Assembly (NCBI GenBank): GCA_003254885.1
Contig: QANT01000333.1
Location: forward strand, 1-64,000
Source: Purshia tridentata
Taxonomy: Eukaryota > Streptophyta > Magnoliopsida > Rosales > Rosaceae
Direction of reading: 5' to 3'
Length of the DNA stretch: 64,000 nt
Shown: positions 1 through 10,638 of the stretch, one piece after another
Position numbering within the stretch: position 1 is the first letter of the stretch
Layout of the letters: every line of letters starts with the position of its first letter
Translations under genes and position numbers: made by a program
The notes under the pieces: generated by a model
Databases searched by the model: none
The model's input: the letters and a program-made list of their open reading frames with translations, nothing else
What the model was told of the DNA's origin: nothing

Positions 1-1186
1 ATGTGCTTGGTAACTATTTTTCATGATGATTTATTCAAGCCGTTAGATCTTGGAAACATTTTGATTTTTCAAGTAAACGTATGTGGTTTACTCATATCTT
101 CAAATATTAGAGGTTTGGTTATTGAAAAAGATTTTATAGTTGTTGGTTTAATGATTTCACAGTATTGGAAAGGTTATATGTTTTCGTGGATGGAAAGAGA
201 TTTATGGGAAATAGTTTTCAAACCACCCTTTGTAGTACCCTTCAGATTATCAGATTGCATAGGTCTTTGGGACCCATCACGGCACATACATAGGCTTTGG
301 GCCGTGTGCCGGGATGCCTAGCCCTTTGGGGGTGACCCTGCGTGCATGTATGGCAAGTATATTGACCCTGCATGTTCATGACAGACTCTGGCTCTGCACA
401 TGTACGGTAGGATTATTGGCCCTGCATGTGTACGGTAGGTCGTGGGCCCTGCGCATGTACAGCAGGTTCGGTGGATGACTGTTTGGGTGAGCATTTTTAT
501 TATTATATTAGTTTCATAAGAATGTTTCAATGGGTATAAACTTTCAGTTCTGATTTGATGTTTGTCAGCTTGATTAGTTTTATTTATTTTCCCAGAAAAT
601 CTCAAAGTGGATTTTAAAGTATTGATTTACTTATAGTCACCAGTGAATTTTACGAAATGTTTTAAAACTGAGGGATTTTAAAGAGAGACGTGAGGTCTTG
701 GTGCCAAGTTATTTCTTTAGTTTGTTGTAATAACAGATTTTTATAATTTAAGTTTAAATGTTTCTTATCTTCGTCCACTCACTGAGTTGTCTCACTAGTT
801 TTATCCTTATTTTTGTTTTAAATTTTCCCCCCAGGTTGTAGCGGTGGAGCGATCGTGCCAAAGACGTCAAGGAAATCTAGCGAGCTTGTGAATTTTGTAG
901 GCGCTTCGTTACCCTTGTAAACCTAGTTTCTTAGTGAATTTTGTAGCCAGCCCTGATAATCTTTTGAATATTTAAATAATTGATTTTGAACTTTGGGTCG
1001 AAGACCCCTTGGTTGTGGTAGAGGAGCTGTAGTGATTAGAAGTGTGCTTTTGTAGGTGTTTTTGGAGAAAGGGTTAGTCCAATTTCAGGGGAGGTTCTGC
1101 CGAATTTTCGGTAGGATTTTCATTGATATTGGATTTCCGCAGGATCACTCCAAGTTCCAGGGTGGAATTCGGAGAGGGTCCTGTCA
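1..1186 (+). mobile_element. Long LTR, 3' part (copy A, type 1), cut by window start
   Basis: The right end reads GGTCCTGTCA at 1186. The stretch before it (about 1065-1186) matches the 3' ends of the long LTRs at 17575-20502 and, on the other strand, 35306-37254. The GC-rich cassette at 261-470 is shared with both. The 5' end is outside the window, so the target duplication cannot be checked; AGAAA would be its right copy. The open frame over 1-320 has no recognisable domain and is not treated as a gene. Confidence 0.75.
261..470 (+). repeat. Hairpin plus tandem-repeat cassette of the long LTR (copy A)
   Basis: A GC-rich block inside AT-rich DNA. It opens with an inverted repeat around CGGCACA(C) and GTGTGCCG with CATC/GATG at its base. 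Imperfect units of about 35-39 bp follow, built on CCTGCATGTGTACGGCAGGT. Matching blocks lie at 19594-19801, 24695-24900 and 35996-36200 (minus). Confidence 0.8.
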
Positions 1187-2290
1187 AGAAAAGACATTGA
1201 TCATCCTTTAATGAGTGTGGGGGCGTGCCACTACACAGCCAAAACTAGCCAATATGCAGAAAATGTTGTCGTGCTTGACTAATGGTTGATTGCTATATTG
1301 CGCCGTGAATCTAACTTTTTAACCTGACAATCATGCGGCAAGTAAGGAACAACACTTCGCTTAATCTTCAAGGACTTTATATGTGTGGAGTGACAATAAG
1401 AGCATGCTAGAAATTGTAAATTCGATGGATAGATGCTAGAGTAGTTGGATGTAAAAAAAGCTATGAACCCAAATGTAAAAGGTGTATCAACTATTTATCT
1501 TGAAAACGAGTTACAGTGGTTGTCTTAACAACAAATCTTATCTAAAGAACATGAAACTAAACATCAAAAAAAGCAATTAACAAAAAAAGAATCGATACTA
1601 GAGTAACTGAATTCTAGCAAAGCTAAAAGAAACACAAAATTCTTAAGAACTTGAAAACTAATTGCAATAATAGGCTTGAGAAATCAGAGAATTTTCTATA
1701 AAGCTTTGAGTCATTGTATTGTGTTATGTGTAGATAGCTTTTCTTCATGACAATGCCTTCTTATACAATGGTCAAACCCTAGGACCTTCCAGGAAGTCCT
1801 TCTCTTAATCAAATTCAAACTCTTGGCTTATTATCCTTCATGCCCAAATAACCCTTGAACATGCCATATTTTTCATTCAAATCCAATTAGGATCCATGCC
1901 TTATTTGTACTCTTACTCTCATTAAAAATATGCGGCTCTTATTGATGGGCTTCTAACTTCTCACTGTGGACCTATTTTGAGTGGGCGGGCTTCTAACTTC
2001 TCACTGTGATCCTATTTTGAGTGGGCTTGCTTGCTTGCATTAGTGTTGTTTTGGGCTAGGCTGTGCTCTCACTTTGGCCTAGCCATGCACTCAGCCCAAC
2101 GCTAAAATAGGGTATAAACAATTATATTACTAATGAATCATAATTTACCAACATCCTAGGTTTCGATCAACACTCAGAATCCATTATCTTTAAAAATCAA
2201 AATCCGAAATTGTCATTCGATAAGTAATAAACCCAATTTCATATTCTTAGGGTTTCGATTTATGTTATTGAATTGTTTGCCAAATTGACC
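1187..2290. other. Unassigned AT-rich stretch with a 40-bp tandem repeat
   Basis: No coding region or recognisable transposon domain. The one clear structure is a 40-bp direct duplication at 1947-1986 and 1987-2026, starting GGGCTTCTAACTTCTCACTG. CACTACACAGCC at 1231 resembles a CACTA end only weakly and is not claimed as one. Confidence 0.5.
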
Positions 2291-2299
2291 AAACTGTAG

Positions 2300-4183
2300 G
2301 GTGTTTAACTACCTCAATATGTCCTCGCCTGATAATTCGCGAGGTTGGGCATCCATTTCTTTTTTTCCGTCAAAAGCCTCCTCGATATTGCACCAGGGAT
2401 GATACCAACGCAACCTACGCTGATGGCCCATATAGCAAATCTTCCCACCGTGCCAAGCTGAACAGGTGTCCTGCATACAAACTAGACATGCCATGTAACC
2501 TTTAGTGCTCTAGCCTGACAGATTCCCATAAGCTGGAAAGTCATTAATTGTCCACATAACTATTGACCATATTGTGAATATTCTACCAGTCAACTTATCA
2601 AATGTGCGCACACCGTTTTGCCATAGGTTTTTTAATTCATCAACTAAAGGCCGCAGATAAAAATCCATCTCCCTTCCTGGGGATTGCAGCCTAGGAATTA
2701 ATAGAGTCATCATTGTGAATTCTTCTTCATGCACTGCCAAAAAGGCAAATTATAAGGAACCACGACCATCGACCAAATGCTATGAGATGTGCTCATGTTC
2801 CCATATGGATTAAATACATCAGTGGCAAGTCCAAATCTCACATTTCATGATTCTGCTGCAAACTTAGGACACATTTTGTCAAACGCCTTCAATGCGGGAT
2901 GTCTCATCACTTCATCATTCTTCCGCTTATCTTTGTGCCATCTCATGTCATTAGCCGTGTGTGACAACATGTACAACCATTGCAATCTTGGCTTTAGTGG
3001 AAAATAACGCAACACCTTCTGCAGAATCTTCTTTTTCCTATTCTCAGAACTGCTCTGATATCTCGGCTCACAGCACACCGAGCATTTATCTTTCCCCTCG
3101 TGTTCTTTGTAAAACATATCACAATCATGCTAGCAAGCATGGATCTTTTCATATCCCAACCCAAGCCCTTTCAACACCTTCTTCGACTGATAATGAGTTT
3201 CAGGTAAGAGATTGTCGTGTGAAAGCATCTATTTCAGAATCCTCATCAAATGATTATAGCTCCGATTCTAATCATTAAACGTCACTTTCCAATGCATTAA
3301 CTCTACGACGGCATTTAACACCGACATAGGTGGCCCTCGGTTACAATTCTCGTAGGTAGGGTACAGTTCTCGCTTGGCTTCATTCAACAATCTCTCGTAA
3401 TTCTCAAAATCTTCACTAGGCGTATCGTCATCTTTGTTTTGATTTTCACCGTCACCCCCTTGAACAATTGCTTGGTCATGTGCAATCGACGCATACAGAT
3501 AAGCATCGTCTATTATACCCATAACTTGGTCATCATCGCAGGCAATAGACGTTGTAACTGTCCCAGCATCCGAGGAAGTTGAAAGTAATTCTCAAAATTT
3601 TCATTGGGAGTATCGTCATTTTCGTTCTGATTTTCATCGTCAACCCCATGAACAGTTGGTTCGTTGTGTGCAATCAACGCATAGGATAAGCATCGTCTAT
3701 TATACCCATAACTTGGTCATCATCGTGGGCAACAGACGCTGTAACTGTCTCGACATTCGAGGAAGTAGAAGCGCCCCCCATCGATTCACCGTGTTCAACC
3801 CATGTCGTATAACTGTATGCCATCCCATGTCTAACTAGGTGATATCTAACTTCTTCTAGAGTCTTCCAAAAATAGTTGTTGCAATTCCGACATGGACACA
3901 TTATCTGATTATTTACATTCAGACACCTCGTTGCAGGTTCGATAAACGAGTTGATCCCAGCAAAATATTGTGCACTGATACGATTCGGGTTCTGTATCCA
4001 CTCCCAATCCATAATGACTGTTTCAGAGTAACATGAGTAAATGATCGTCGATCTCCTTATGCCTCCGGTAAGGGTCCTATCCCATTCGAGAGTGCACAAT
4101 GTGTGTGGATGGTTTGCAGCTCTTACGACGTGTTCCGATTGAGATAATTTCGGCAGCATCTCCTTGCAGTTCTCCAAGTGCAC
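2300..4183 (-). pseudogene. CACTA (En/Spm) transposase, TNP2-like, broken and 3'-truncated
   Basis: The minus strand encodes pieces of a CACTA transposase in several frames. Translation from the ATG at about 4013 gives the N-terminal transposase-associated domain (MDWEW..., then a CPCRNCNN zinc-binding motif and a W-E-H-G-E end). Pieces at 3268-3522 and 2845-3250 give the linker and the start of the TNP2 domain, with C-x-x-C cysteines and the LRYFPLKPRLQWLYM and MRWHKDKR motifs. Pieces at 2510-2740 and 2309-2494 continue with YLRPLVDELKNLW, TINDFPAYGNLSG and ACLVC. The family protein continues well past this, so the catalytic C-terminal part is missing. In an intact element the product binds the element ends and cuts and pastes it. 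Frameshifts, stops and an internal duplication make this copy dead. Related cis sequences and one element end lie to the right, at 4220-5089. Confidence 0.88.
3398..3770 (-). repeat. 188-bp tandem duplication inside the CACTA transposase gene
   Basis: The blocks 3398-3585 and 3586-3770 are direct copies, both starting TAATTCTCAAAAT and both containing TAACTTGGTCATCATCG. They differ at many positions, so the duplication is old. The duplicated part encodes the acidic stretch between the N-terminal domain and TNP2. Confidence 0.85.
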
Positions 4184-4219
4184 AACGTAGATATTGAGAA
4201 CTCATATCTAGTATGCACT

Positions 4220-4794
4220 CGAAGAACATTAGGAGACGCTACCAAATATCCCAAGATCGAAACACGTCGCTCGAGCCGCAAACCATACCACCCACAATGT
4301 GCACTCCCAAACTGTCCAAAAATGGGACAATTCAAGAGTCTATTGGCGCGCCGAGCACCATTGCTCACAAGCGCTACCAATAAACTCTCAAATGGGAATT
4401 AAGATTTATAAATTAATGACAGTACAAGGTACAAAGTTATCCATTGATAACTTCGCCCAAATAGTTCAATAGAAAGAAGAAGGTGTGGGTGGTTTTAATT
4501 GTTAAACGAAGAACATTAGGAGACGCTACCAAATATCCCAAAATCGAAACACGTCGCTTGAGCCATAAACCATACCACCCACAATGTGCACTCCCAAACT
4601 GTCCAAAAATGGGACAATTCAAGAGTCTATTGGCGCGCCGAGCACCATTGCTCACAAGCGCTACCAATAAACTCTCAAATGGGAATTAAGATTTATAAAT
4701 TAATGACAGTACAAGGTACAAAGTTATCCATTGATAACTTCGCCCAAATAGTTCAATAGAAAGAAGAAGGTGTGGGTGGTTTTAATTGTTAAAC
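4220..4794. repeat. 287-bp near-identical tandem duplication upstream of the CACTA transposase
   Basis: Copy 1 (4220-4507) and copy 2 (4508-4794) start CGAAGAACATTAGGAGACGC and end TTTTAATTGTTAAAC, with only a few differences. They lie between the transposase start and the element end, so they probably belong to the 5' non-coding region. The small open frames in them are shadows of the repeat. Confidence 0.9.
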
Positions 4795-5089
4795 TTTGGG
4801 TGACGAACACATTTCGTCGCCCAAAGTCTTAAGCCGTCGCCCAAAGTTTAATTATTAGATTTTGGGCGACAAAATATTAGTTGTCGTCGAAAAGTTAGTC
4901 TCCCCAAATAATTTGGGCGAGGGAACAGTTTTTGCCGTCGCCCAAAACGTAGTTCATCGTTTAGATTAGGACGACAACATAAATTCGTCGCCCAAAATAT
5001 CTAGGGCGACGATTATTTTTTTTTCGTCGCCCAAATAGTCTCCGGCGACGAAAAGTGGCTCATCGCCTAAACTCTTTCTTCTTGTAGTG
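4795..5089 (-). mobile_element. CACTA element terminus with subterminal repeats
   Basis: The right boundary at 5089 reads, on the minus strand, CACTACAAGAAGAAAGAG, a classical CACTA terminal repeat. The 290 bp inside it carry many copies of the motif GGGCGACGAA in both orientations, the usual binding-site array for the element-encoded protein. The 3-bp duplication would be AAG (5090-5092). No matching left end was found near 1.2-2.3 kb, so the element is truncated there. Confidence 0.9.
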
Positions 5090-5302
5090 AAGAGTTTCTA
5101 AAGAAAAACACCTAGCCATGCTTGTGACAAGAAATTGGATTATGCTCTAGACCGAATACAAACATTTTAAAACAACTCATTTGAATGACAAGTAAAACTA
5201 GAAGTGACCACAATTTCCTGCTTTATTATGCAAGATACAACTTGAAAGAAAGGTTAAAAGAGGATAAACGACTTGTGAAGCGTAAGGAAAGTAGAAGTAA
5301 AT

Positions 5303-7296
5303 TCAACTATTGGCACAAATGCCAATGGATTTCTTTAAACCAACATGCTTAGGAGGTTCTAAAGCCTTAGTAAAGATATCTACAAGTTGTCTTTCCAATG
5401 GAATAAACTCCAAAATGAGCACACCATCCTCCACTAGATCCCTAATAAAGTGGTGCCTAATATCAATATGTTTGGTCCGTGTATGTTGGACTAGGTTCTT
5501 GGAGATGTTTATCGCACTCATGTTATCCCAATATATGAGGAATGAGTCTTCCACAATCCGAACATTAGTTGGGTGCAACAACTGCCTAAGGCAATGTATT
5601 CAGCCTCTGCAGTCGACAAAGAGATTGAATTCTGTTTCTTACTATGCCATGACACTAGATTGTTGCCTACATAAAAGACACCCCCCAAGGTGCTCTTCAA
5701 ATCATCGCTACACCTAGCCCAATCGGAATTGCTGAACCCTACAAGCTAAGTGTCAATATCATGGGTCCAATCAAAATTGCTGAACCCTACAAGCTTAGTG
5801 TCAGTATCATGGGTGTACCATAACCCATAATCGAAGGTACCACCAATGTACTTGATGATATGCTTGAGTGCAAATAGGTGTGACTCTTTGAGATCACTTT
5901 GAAAATGACCACAAACACCTACCGCAAAAGCAATATCCGGCCTACTTGCCGTGAGATAGAGCAAGCTATCAATCATACTCCTATAGAAAGTTTGATCGAC
6001 ACTCACATCACTTGAGTACTTGTGAAGATTTGAGGACTTGGTTATTCAGGTAGCGGCCATTTTGGATCATTCTAGGCCAAATCTTTTGACCAAATTCCTA
6101 GTGTATTTTGCTTGTGAGATGAACATCCCACATGCCTCTTGCTTGATTTGTAAACCTAGGAAGAAATTCATTTCATCTACTAAGCTTATCTCAAACTCAT
6201 TGGACAATATTTCAATGAATTGGTTTACATGAATGCCGGATGTAGATCCAAAGACTATGGCATCCACATAAACTTGTGCAATTAGAACCTCACCCTTGAA
6301 TTTTCTCACAAAGAGGGTCTTGTCAACTGACCCGCTTTGGTACCCCTTGGACAACAAGTGAGAAGTGAGCCTCTTATACCAAGCTCTTGGAGCTTGTTTG
6401 AGACCATACAAAGCTTTTGCATTGGAAACACCATTAGGCATGTGAGGATTCTCAAAGCCCTTTGGTTGCTTTACAAATACTTCGTCATTTAAATAACCAT
6501 TCAAAAATGCCTTTCTGACATCCATTTGATACAACTTGATTTAACATGACATGCAATGGCACACAATAACCTCACGGACTCAAGCCTAGCAATCGGACCA
6601 AAAATCTCATCAAAATCAATACCCTCTAGTTGAGAGTACCTTTGTACAACAAGTCTAGCATTGTTTCTAACTACATTTCCAACCTCATTAGATTTATTTT
6701 TGAAGATCCATTTGGTTCCGATGACATTAGTGTTCGCCGGCCTGTCTACAAAAGTCCACACTTGGTACCTCTCAAATTGGTTCAATTCTCCATGCATTGC
6801 TTCAATTGGTTCCGATGACACTTAGCACACATGAGCAATCTCATTTGCCATTTATTTCCTAGTTCTGATGGGTTGATCTATATGACCTAGAATCTCATTA
6901 TCACTATGGCTACATCTAACCCATCTAGGCTTTCTAGGTATGTCGCTGGGAATTTTATCATTTTGACCTCTTCCTGAGTCGTCAAGCCCATTGTTGTTTG
7001 AAACACCATTAGGGTAATTACTCTTAGACTTAAACACTTCATCATTCTATTCATCTTTCTTGAGTTTCGATTGAGGAAACAATTCGTCCTCATCCTTAGC
7101 CATTTCAATAGATGCATCATGGTCATCTATCTTCTCATTAATAGACTTCATCATAGAGTTGGTTTTAAATTGAACACCGTAAAGGCTCTACCATTTGATG
7201 AATAACCCAAGAAAATGCCTTCATTACTTTTAACATCAAACTTTCCCAAATGTTCTCTATCCCAAACACCCTAAGATGTTTTACCTTGGGCGTCTT
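5303..7296 (-). pseudogene. Ty1/copia polyprotein, 3' half (integrase end, RT, RNase H), decayed
   Basis: Minus-strand pieces run in order. At 7150-7296 is the integrase C-terminal region (KFDVKSNEGIFLGYSS). At 6067-6821 is reverse transcriptase, with TKWIFKNK, MDVRKAFLNGYL, KALYGLKQAPRAWY and NFFLGLQIKQ. At 5518-6006 are the RT end and RNase H, with [11 protein letters not shown]. At 5303-5581 is the RNase H tail, ending near FTKALEPP. The catalytic YVDD box reads YVDA, so the enzyme would be dead even without the frameshifts. LGLQIKQ suggests a SIRE-type lineage, which is inference. Gag, protease and most of integrase are missing: at about 7296 the sequence passes directly into a truncated long LTR. 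The 5090-5302 stretch to the left is probably its 3' non-coding tail. Confidence 0.88.
5719..5814 (-). repeat. 48-bp tandem duplication in copia RT/RNase H
   Basis: The blocks 5719-5766 and 5767-5814 are direct copies (CCAATC, then ATTGCTGAACCCTACAAGCT). The unit is a multiple of three, so the reading frame across it is kept. Confidence 0.85.
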
Positions 7297-9190
7297 GTCA
7301 TACACATGCATAATCTCGACATATGGCCCAAAGCCTACGTGTGTGTCATGATGGGTCCTAAAGACCTATCAAACTCAAAGGGTACTGAAGAGTACGGTTT
7401 GAAACCATAAACTTTTACAGATCCTTTTCCCAATAATTCAAGATATAAATTAAACCATACGTGCTAACTCGAGAAATCAAAACATACTCAAGATCCAATA
7501 AGTCATCATGAAAATAATGAAACCATAAAATATCTTTTCCTGCATTAAACTTCATACCATGCTCAAAATAACAATTAACAAATAAATCAAAGATTTCACT
7601 AAAATATTTTCAAAACCGAATTCCAAACCACAAATCATTAACTGAATAAAATCAAGAGACAAATTAAATCATAATATATGTAACAATTTATAAACAAGTA
7701 TCCACTCGAAGCCTAGCCTTGATCCTCCATTCGATCGCCTTAAGATTCGGGGTTGTCGCCTACAATTAGAGAAATAAAATTCGGAATTAGGCTCGGCTCA
7801 AAAATAATTCAATTGTAAGTGAGCCCCAATTCTTTAAATCTCTTACAATTAAAAACAATAATTCCTCTTAAAGCCCTTATCCCCATAAATCACTCCTGAC
7901 TCAAAATCCAACGACACCCAACCTTTTAATCCCTCAAATAAACTCACATAAATTTTATTCACCACCTATCATAGTCGGGTTCGTCCAAAGCTCCTTTTGG
8001 CACCCAAAAGTGCCCAAATAACCAATAAATAGAGACTTTGTCAACTCGAACCACTTCCAATCAATTCAAGATTAATAACCTACTTAATTAGCGTCTAAAA
8101 TTCACATAAAATCCAAGAATTAGCGGCTAGAAGGTTCACCCATTACCAACACCTCTCAAAGTGACAATTTCACCATAAAAAACACCATTTGTCCAAATTT
8201 CTCCAAACTAATCATTCTAAACATCAATTAATTGCTCCTAGCGATAAGAATTGCTCCTAGCAATAAGAATTGCAATTAAACCACCAAGAATTCCTATAAT
8301 TTAAATAAAATCCAAAATGGGCAAAACCCCCCAAAATCCAAGTTTACAATTTCTTACAATTTCTCCAAATTCCTTGAAATTTCTCAAACTAATATTCAAT
8401 TGGAGTTTCATAAAGATGGAAATTGCCCAAAACACCTCACAATTTGATTCACTTATGAAGACCCAAGCTAAACCTGAAATGGCCTCAACCCTCACATTTG
8501 TTCTTCCACAAAAACTCCAAATTAAATCATCCAAACTTTAGGGGAAAGAAAGCTCTTACCTAGAGAAGAAAAGCCCACCAAAAAACTTGAAGGTTGGTGG
8601 TAAGATCTGGCCGGAAAATTGGGAGGAAGGCTGGTGGGTCTGTGGCGGTTCTCGAGCAGTGACGCACACACGCAGCAACTGGGTTGGTTGGGAGAGCTTG
8701 CACTAGTCGGGAGGTCAACTGGAAGGGGGTCTAGGCTGGGTGGTCGCACACAAGGGAAAGGGAGAGAGAAAGATCACCATGAGGAGGTACCTGCAGGTAG
8801 GAGAAAATAAGGAAGAGAGACTTCTAGAACTCAAGGTTTTTTTTAAGCACTTAAAATTACAAGTTTGCCTCTCATTTTAAACATTTATAACTTTCAAATC
8901 GTAACACCAAGTGACGCATGCTTCGTGTCTATGAACTTGTGGAGTCAAGCTCTTCGCAACCATGTCAAAGTCTAAACCAAAATCCAAGTACTTTAAAAAG
9001 TCAACTTTTGCCCTCTTGCCACGTTCATAACTTCCAAACTGTATCCTTAGACGATGCACGGTTCGAGTCTAAGAACTCATGTACCAAGGCCTTCCCAACG
9101 GACCTAAAGTCAAATCTAGAATCCCACTTGTACCAAAAGTCAACTATAGGCTCAAATAAAAATTAACTTAAGAAAATACGAGTCGTTACA
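7297..9190 (-). mobile_element. Long LTR, truncated (copy B, type 1)
   Basis: The 5' end is at 9190, reading TGTAACGACTCGTATTTTC on the minus strand, like the starts of the copies at 17575 and 37254. Two copies of the conserved 5' box lie at about 8860-8990 and 8991-9130. A GC-rich CT/GA leader lies at 8600-8820. The left end stops inside the hairpin cassette (7297-7362), so the whole 3' third is missing and no target duplication can be read. The small open frames inside are not genes. Confidence 0.75.
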
Positions 9191-10638
9191 TGTAGTGCCC
9201 AAGGGTTCAGAGCAAGACATATTGATACACACAATTAAGATAGCATAATACTTTTATAAGCATATGCTTATTAAATCCATTATGGTTCCAACATACAAGG
9301 ATACTTACCTAGATTAAAGAGCAAAAACACACAAGCCACTTGAGTAAGCCTTAAGACAGGTTCTTATCCTATTTCAAATAATATGGAAAAACGCTTAATT
9401 TACAATCCTTAACAATGACTCACAATCTGCGAGACTAATCCAAAACTTACCATTAACCCATCTGTGAATTTTATAAGTTTCATAATTTCTCCAAAAATTT
9501 CCAAAATTAATTAGGGGGCATCAAGACTCTCAAATCCACAAACATACAAATTTCTAATTCAAACTAAGCTCAAAAGACCCCTCATAGAAGACCCTTAATG
9601 TACCATAACAAATTGTCAAAAAAGCCTCATACTATGAACCTAAGGTCTTCCATGAATTTTATAAAAATAATTACCTAAGTGATCGGTCTATAGATCTCTC
9701 GTTTAATACCTTACACATATATAAACATCATTTCATAACCAAAAGATTAATATAAATCGGTTGTCTACTACCTTGAAACAGACATAACAGATCTGTCAGA
9801 AAATTTCCTGCGACAAAGTCTTATATTAAAAAATCCATAATAAATCCAATTTAAATTATATTTGTGTGATCCTTATACTCCCAGACACCTTAAGATGTTT
9901 AGTTTATCATATAAAAAGATTGGACTCAAAATCAAACCCTAGACTCATAAAAGTAGCCAACAAAGCCTCACTAATAGACCGTTCAACACAACTTAAAACC
10001 CTAAGCCCTTGACTAGAAAATCATTACAAATCCAATACTTAACCAACTAAGAAGTTTTTGGACACTATGGAACGCTTAGAATATTGAGAACAACATATCA
10101 AGAAACCAAATTAAACCAAAATCATTTACCTTCTCAAAGTCGAGACCCTAGCCCTGTAGCGCAGAATCTGCCAATAACAATAGTTTAGGGTTTCTTAGCA
10201 TCTAATGAGATTTTAGAGCCCTAATCCATACCACCCATAATAATCCAAAATTAAATTAAATTAAATCCTTAATAACGGCCTAAGATCGACGTATTACCTG
10301 AATATCTTGTTCCTTGAAAGGAAAACTTGACCCAAAAGTCTCTATTTTTCTAAGAAACCCTAGATTTTGAGCTGTCGTCTCCTTTTCTCTTACTTCTCTC
10401 TAACTTTTTGGTCTTTCAACGTGTGTGCTAGGGTATTTTCTGATTTTCTCCTTATGAGATGTATTTTCAAATAATATTTTCTTTTTATTTTATTTATTTT
10501 TAACTTATCCAGTACAAACTTATCACCACCACCCTTGTAAGCTATCATACCTTATGTAAACACAACTAAATAAAATGCCAATAATAATAATTAAACCAAA
10601 ACTAAACAAACACCTAGCAAACAAATCTGGATATTACA
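9191..10638 (-). mobile_element. Long LTR-like insert (copy C) in gypsy pol
   Basis: The left edge reads TGTAGTGCCC and the right edge ATATTACA, which on the minus strand gives TGTAATATCC...GGGCACTACA, the same design as the other long LTRs. On the right it interrupts the gypsy pol frame exactly, so TAGAT (10639-10643) should be its duplication. The left copy cannot be seen because copy B abuts at 9190. Composition is AT-rich, with no coding sequence. Confidence 0.6.

Noticed and set aside
261-470. Cassette as a hammerhead or other self-cleaving ribozyme
   Set aside because: The required CUGAUGA and GAAA core motifs are not present around the hairpin.
1231-1242. Left terminus of the CACTA element
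   Set aside because: CACTACACAGCC differs from CACTACAAGAAG after the first seven bases and lacks the subterminal motif array.
4220-4794. CRISPR-like or satellite array
   Set aside because: Only two long units with no spacers; a simple tandem duplication in a eukaryotic transposon.
7297-10638. Copies B and C as the two LTRs of one element
   Set aside because: Their ends and bodies differ and they abut directly with no internal region, so they are separate inserts.
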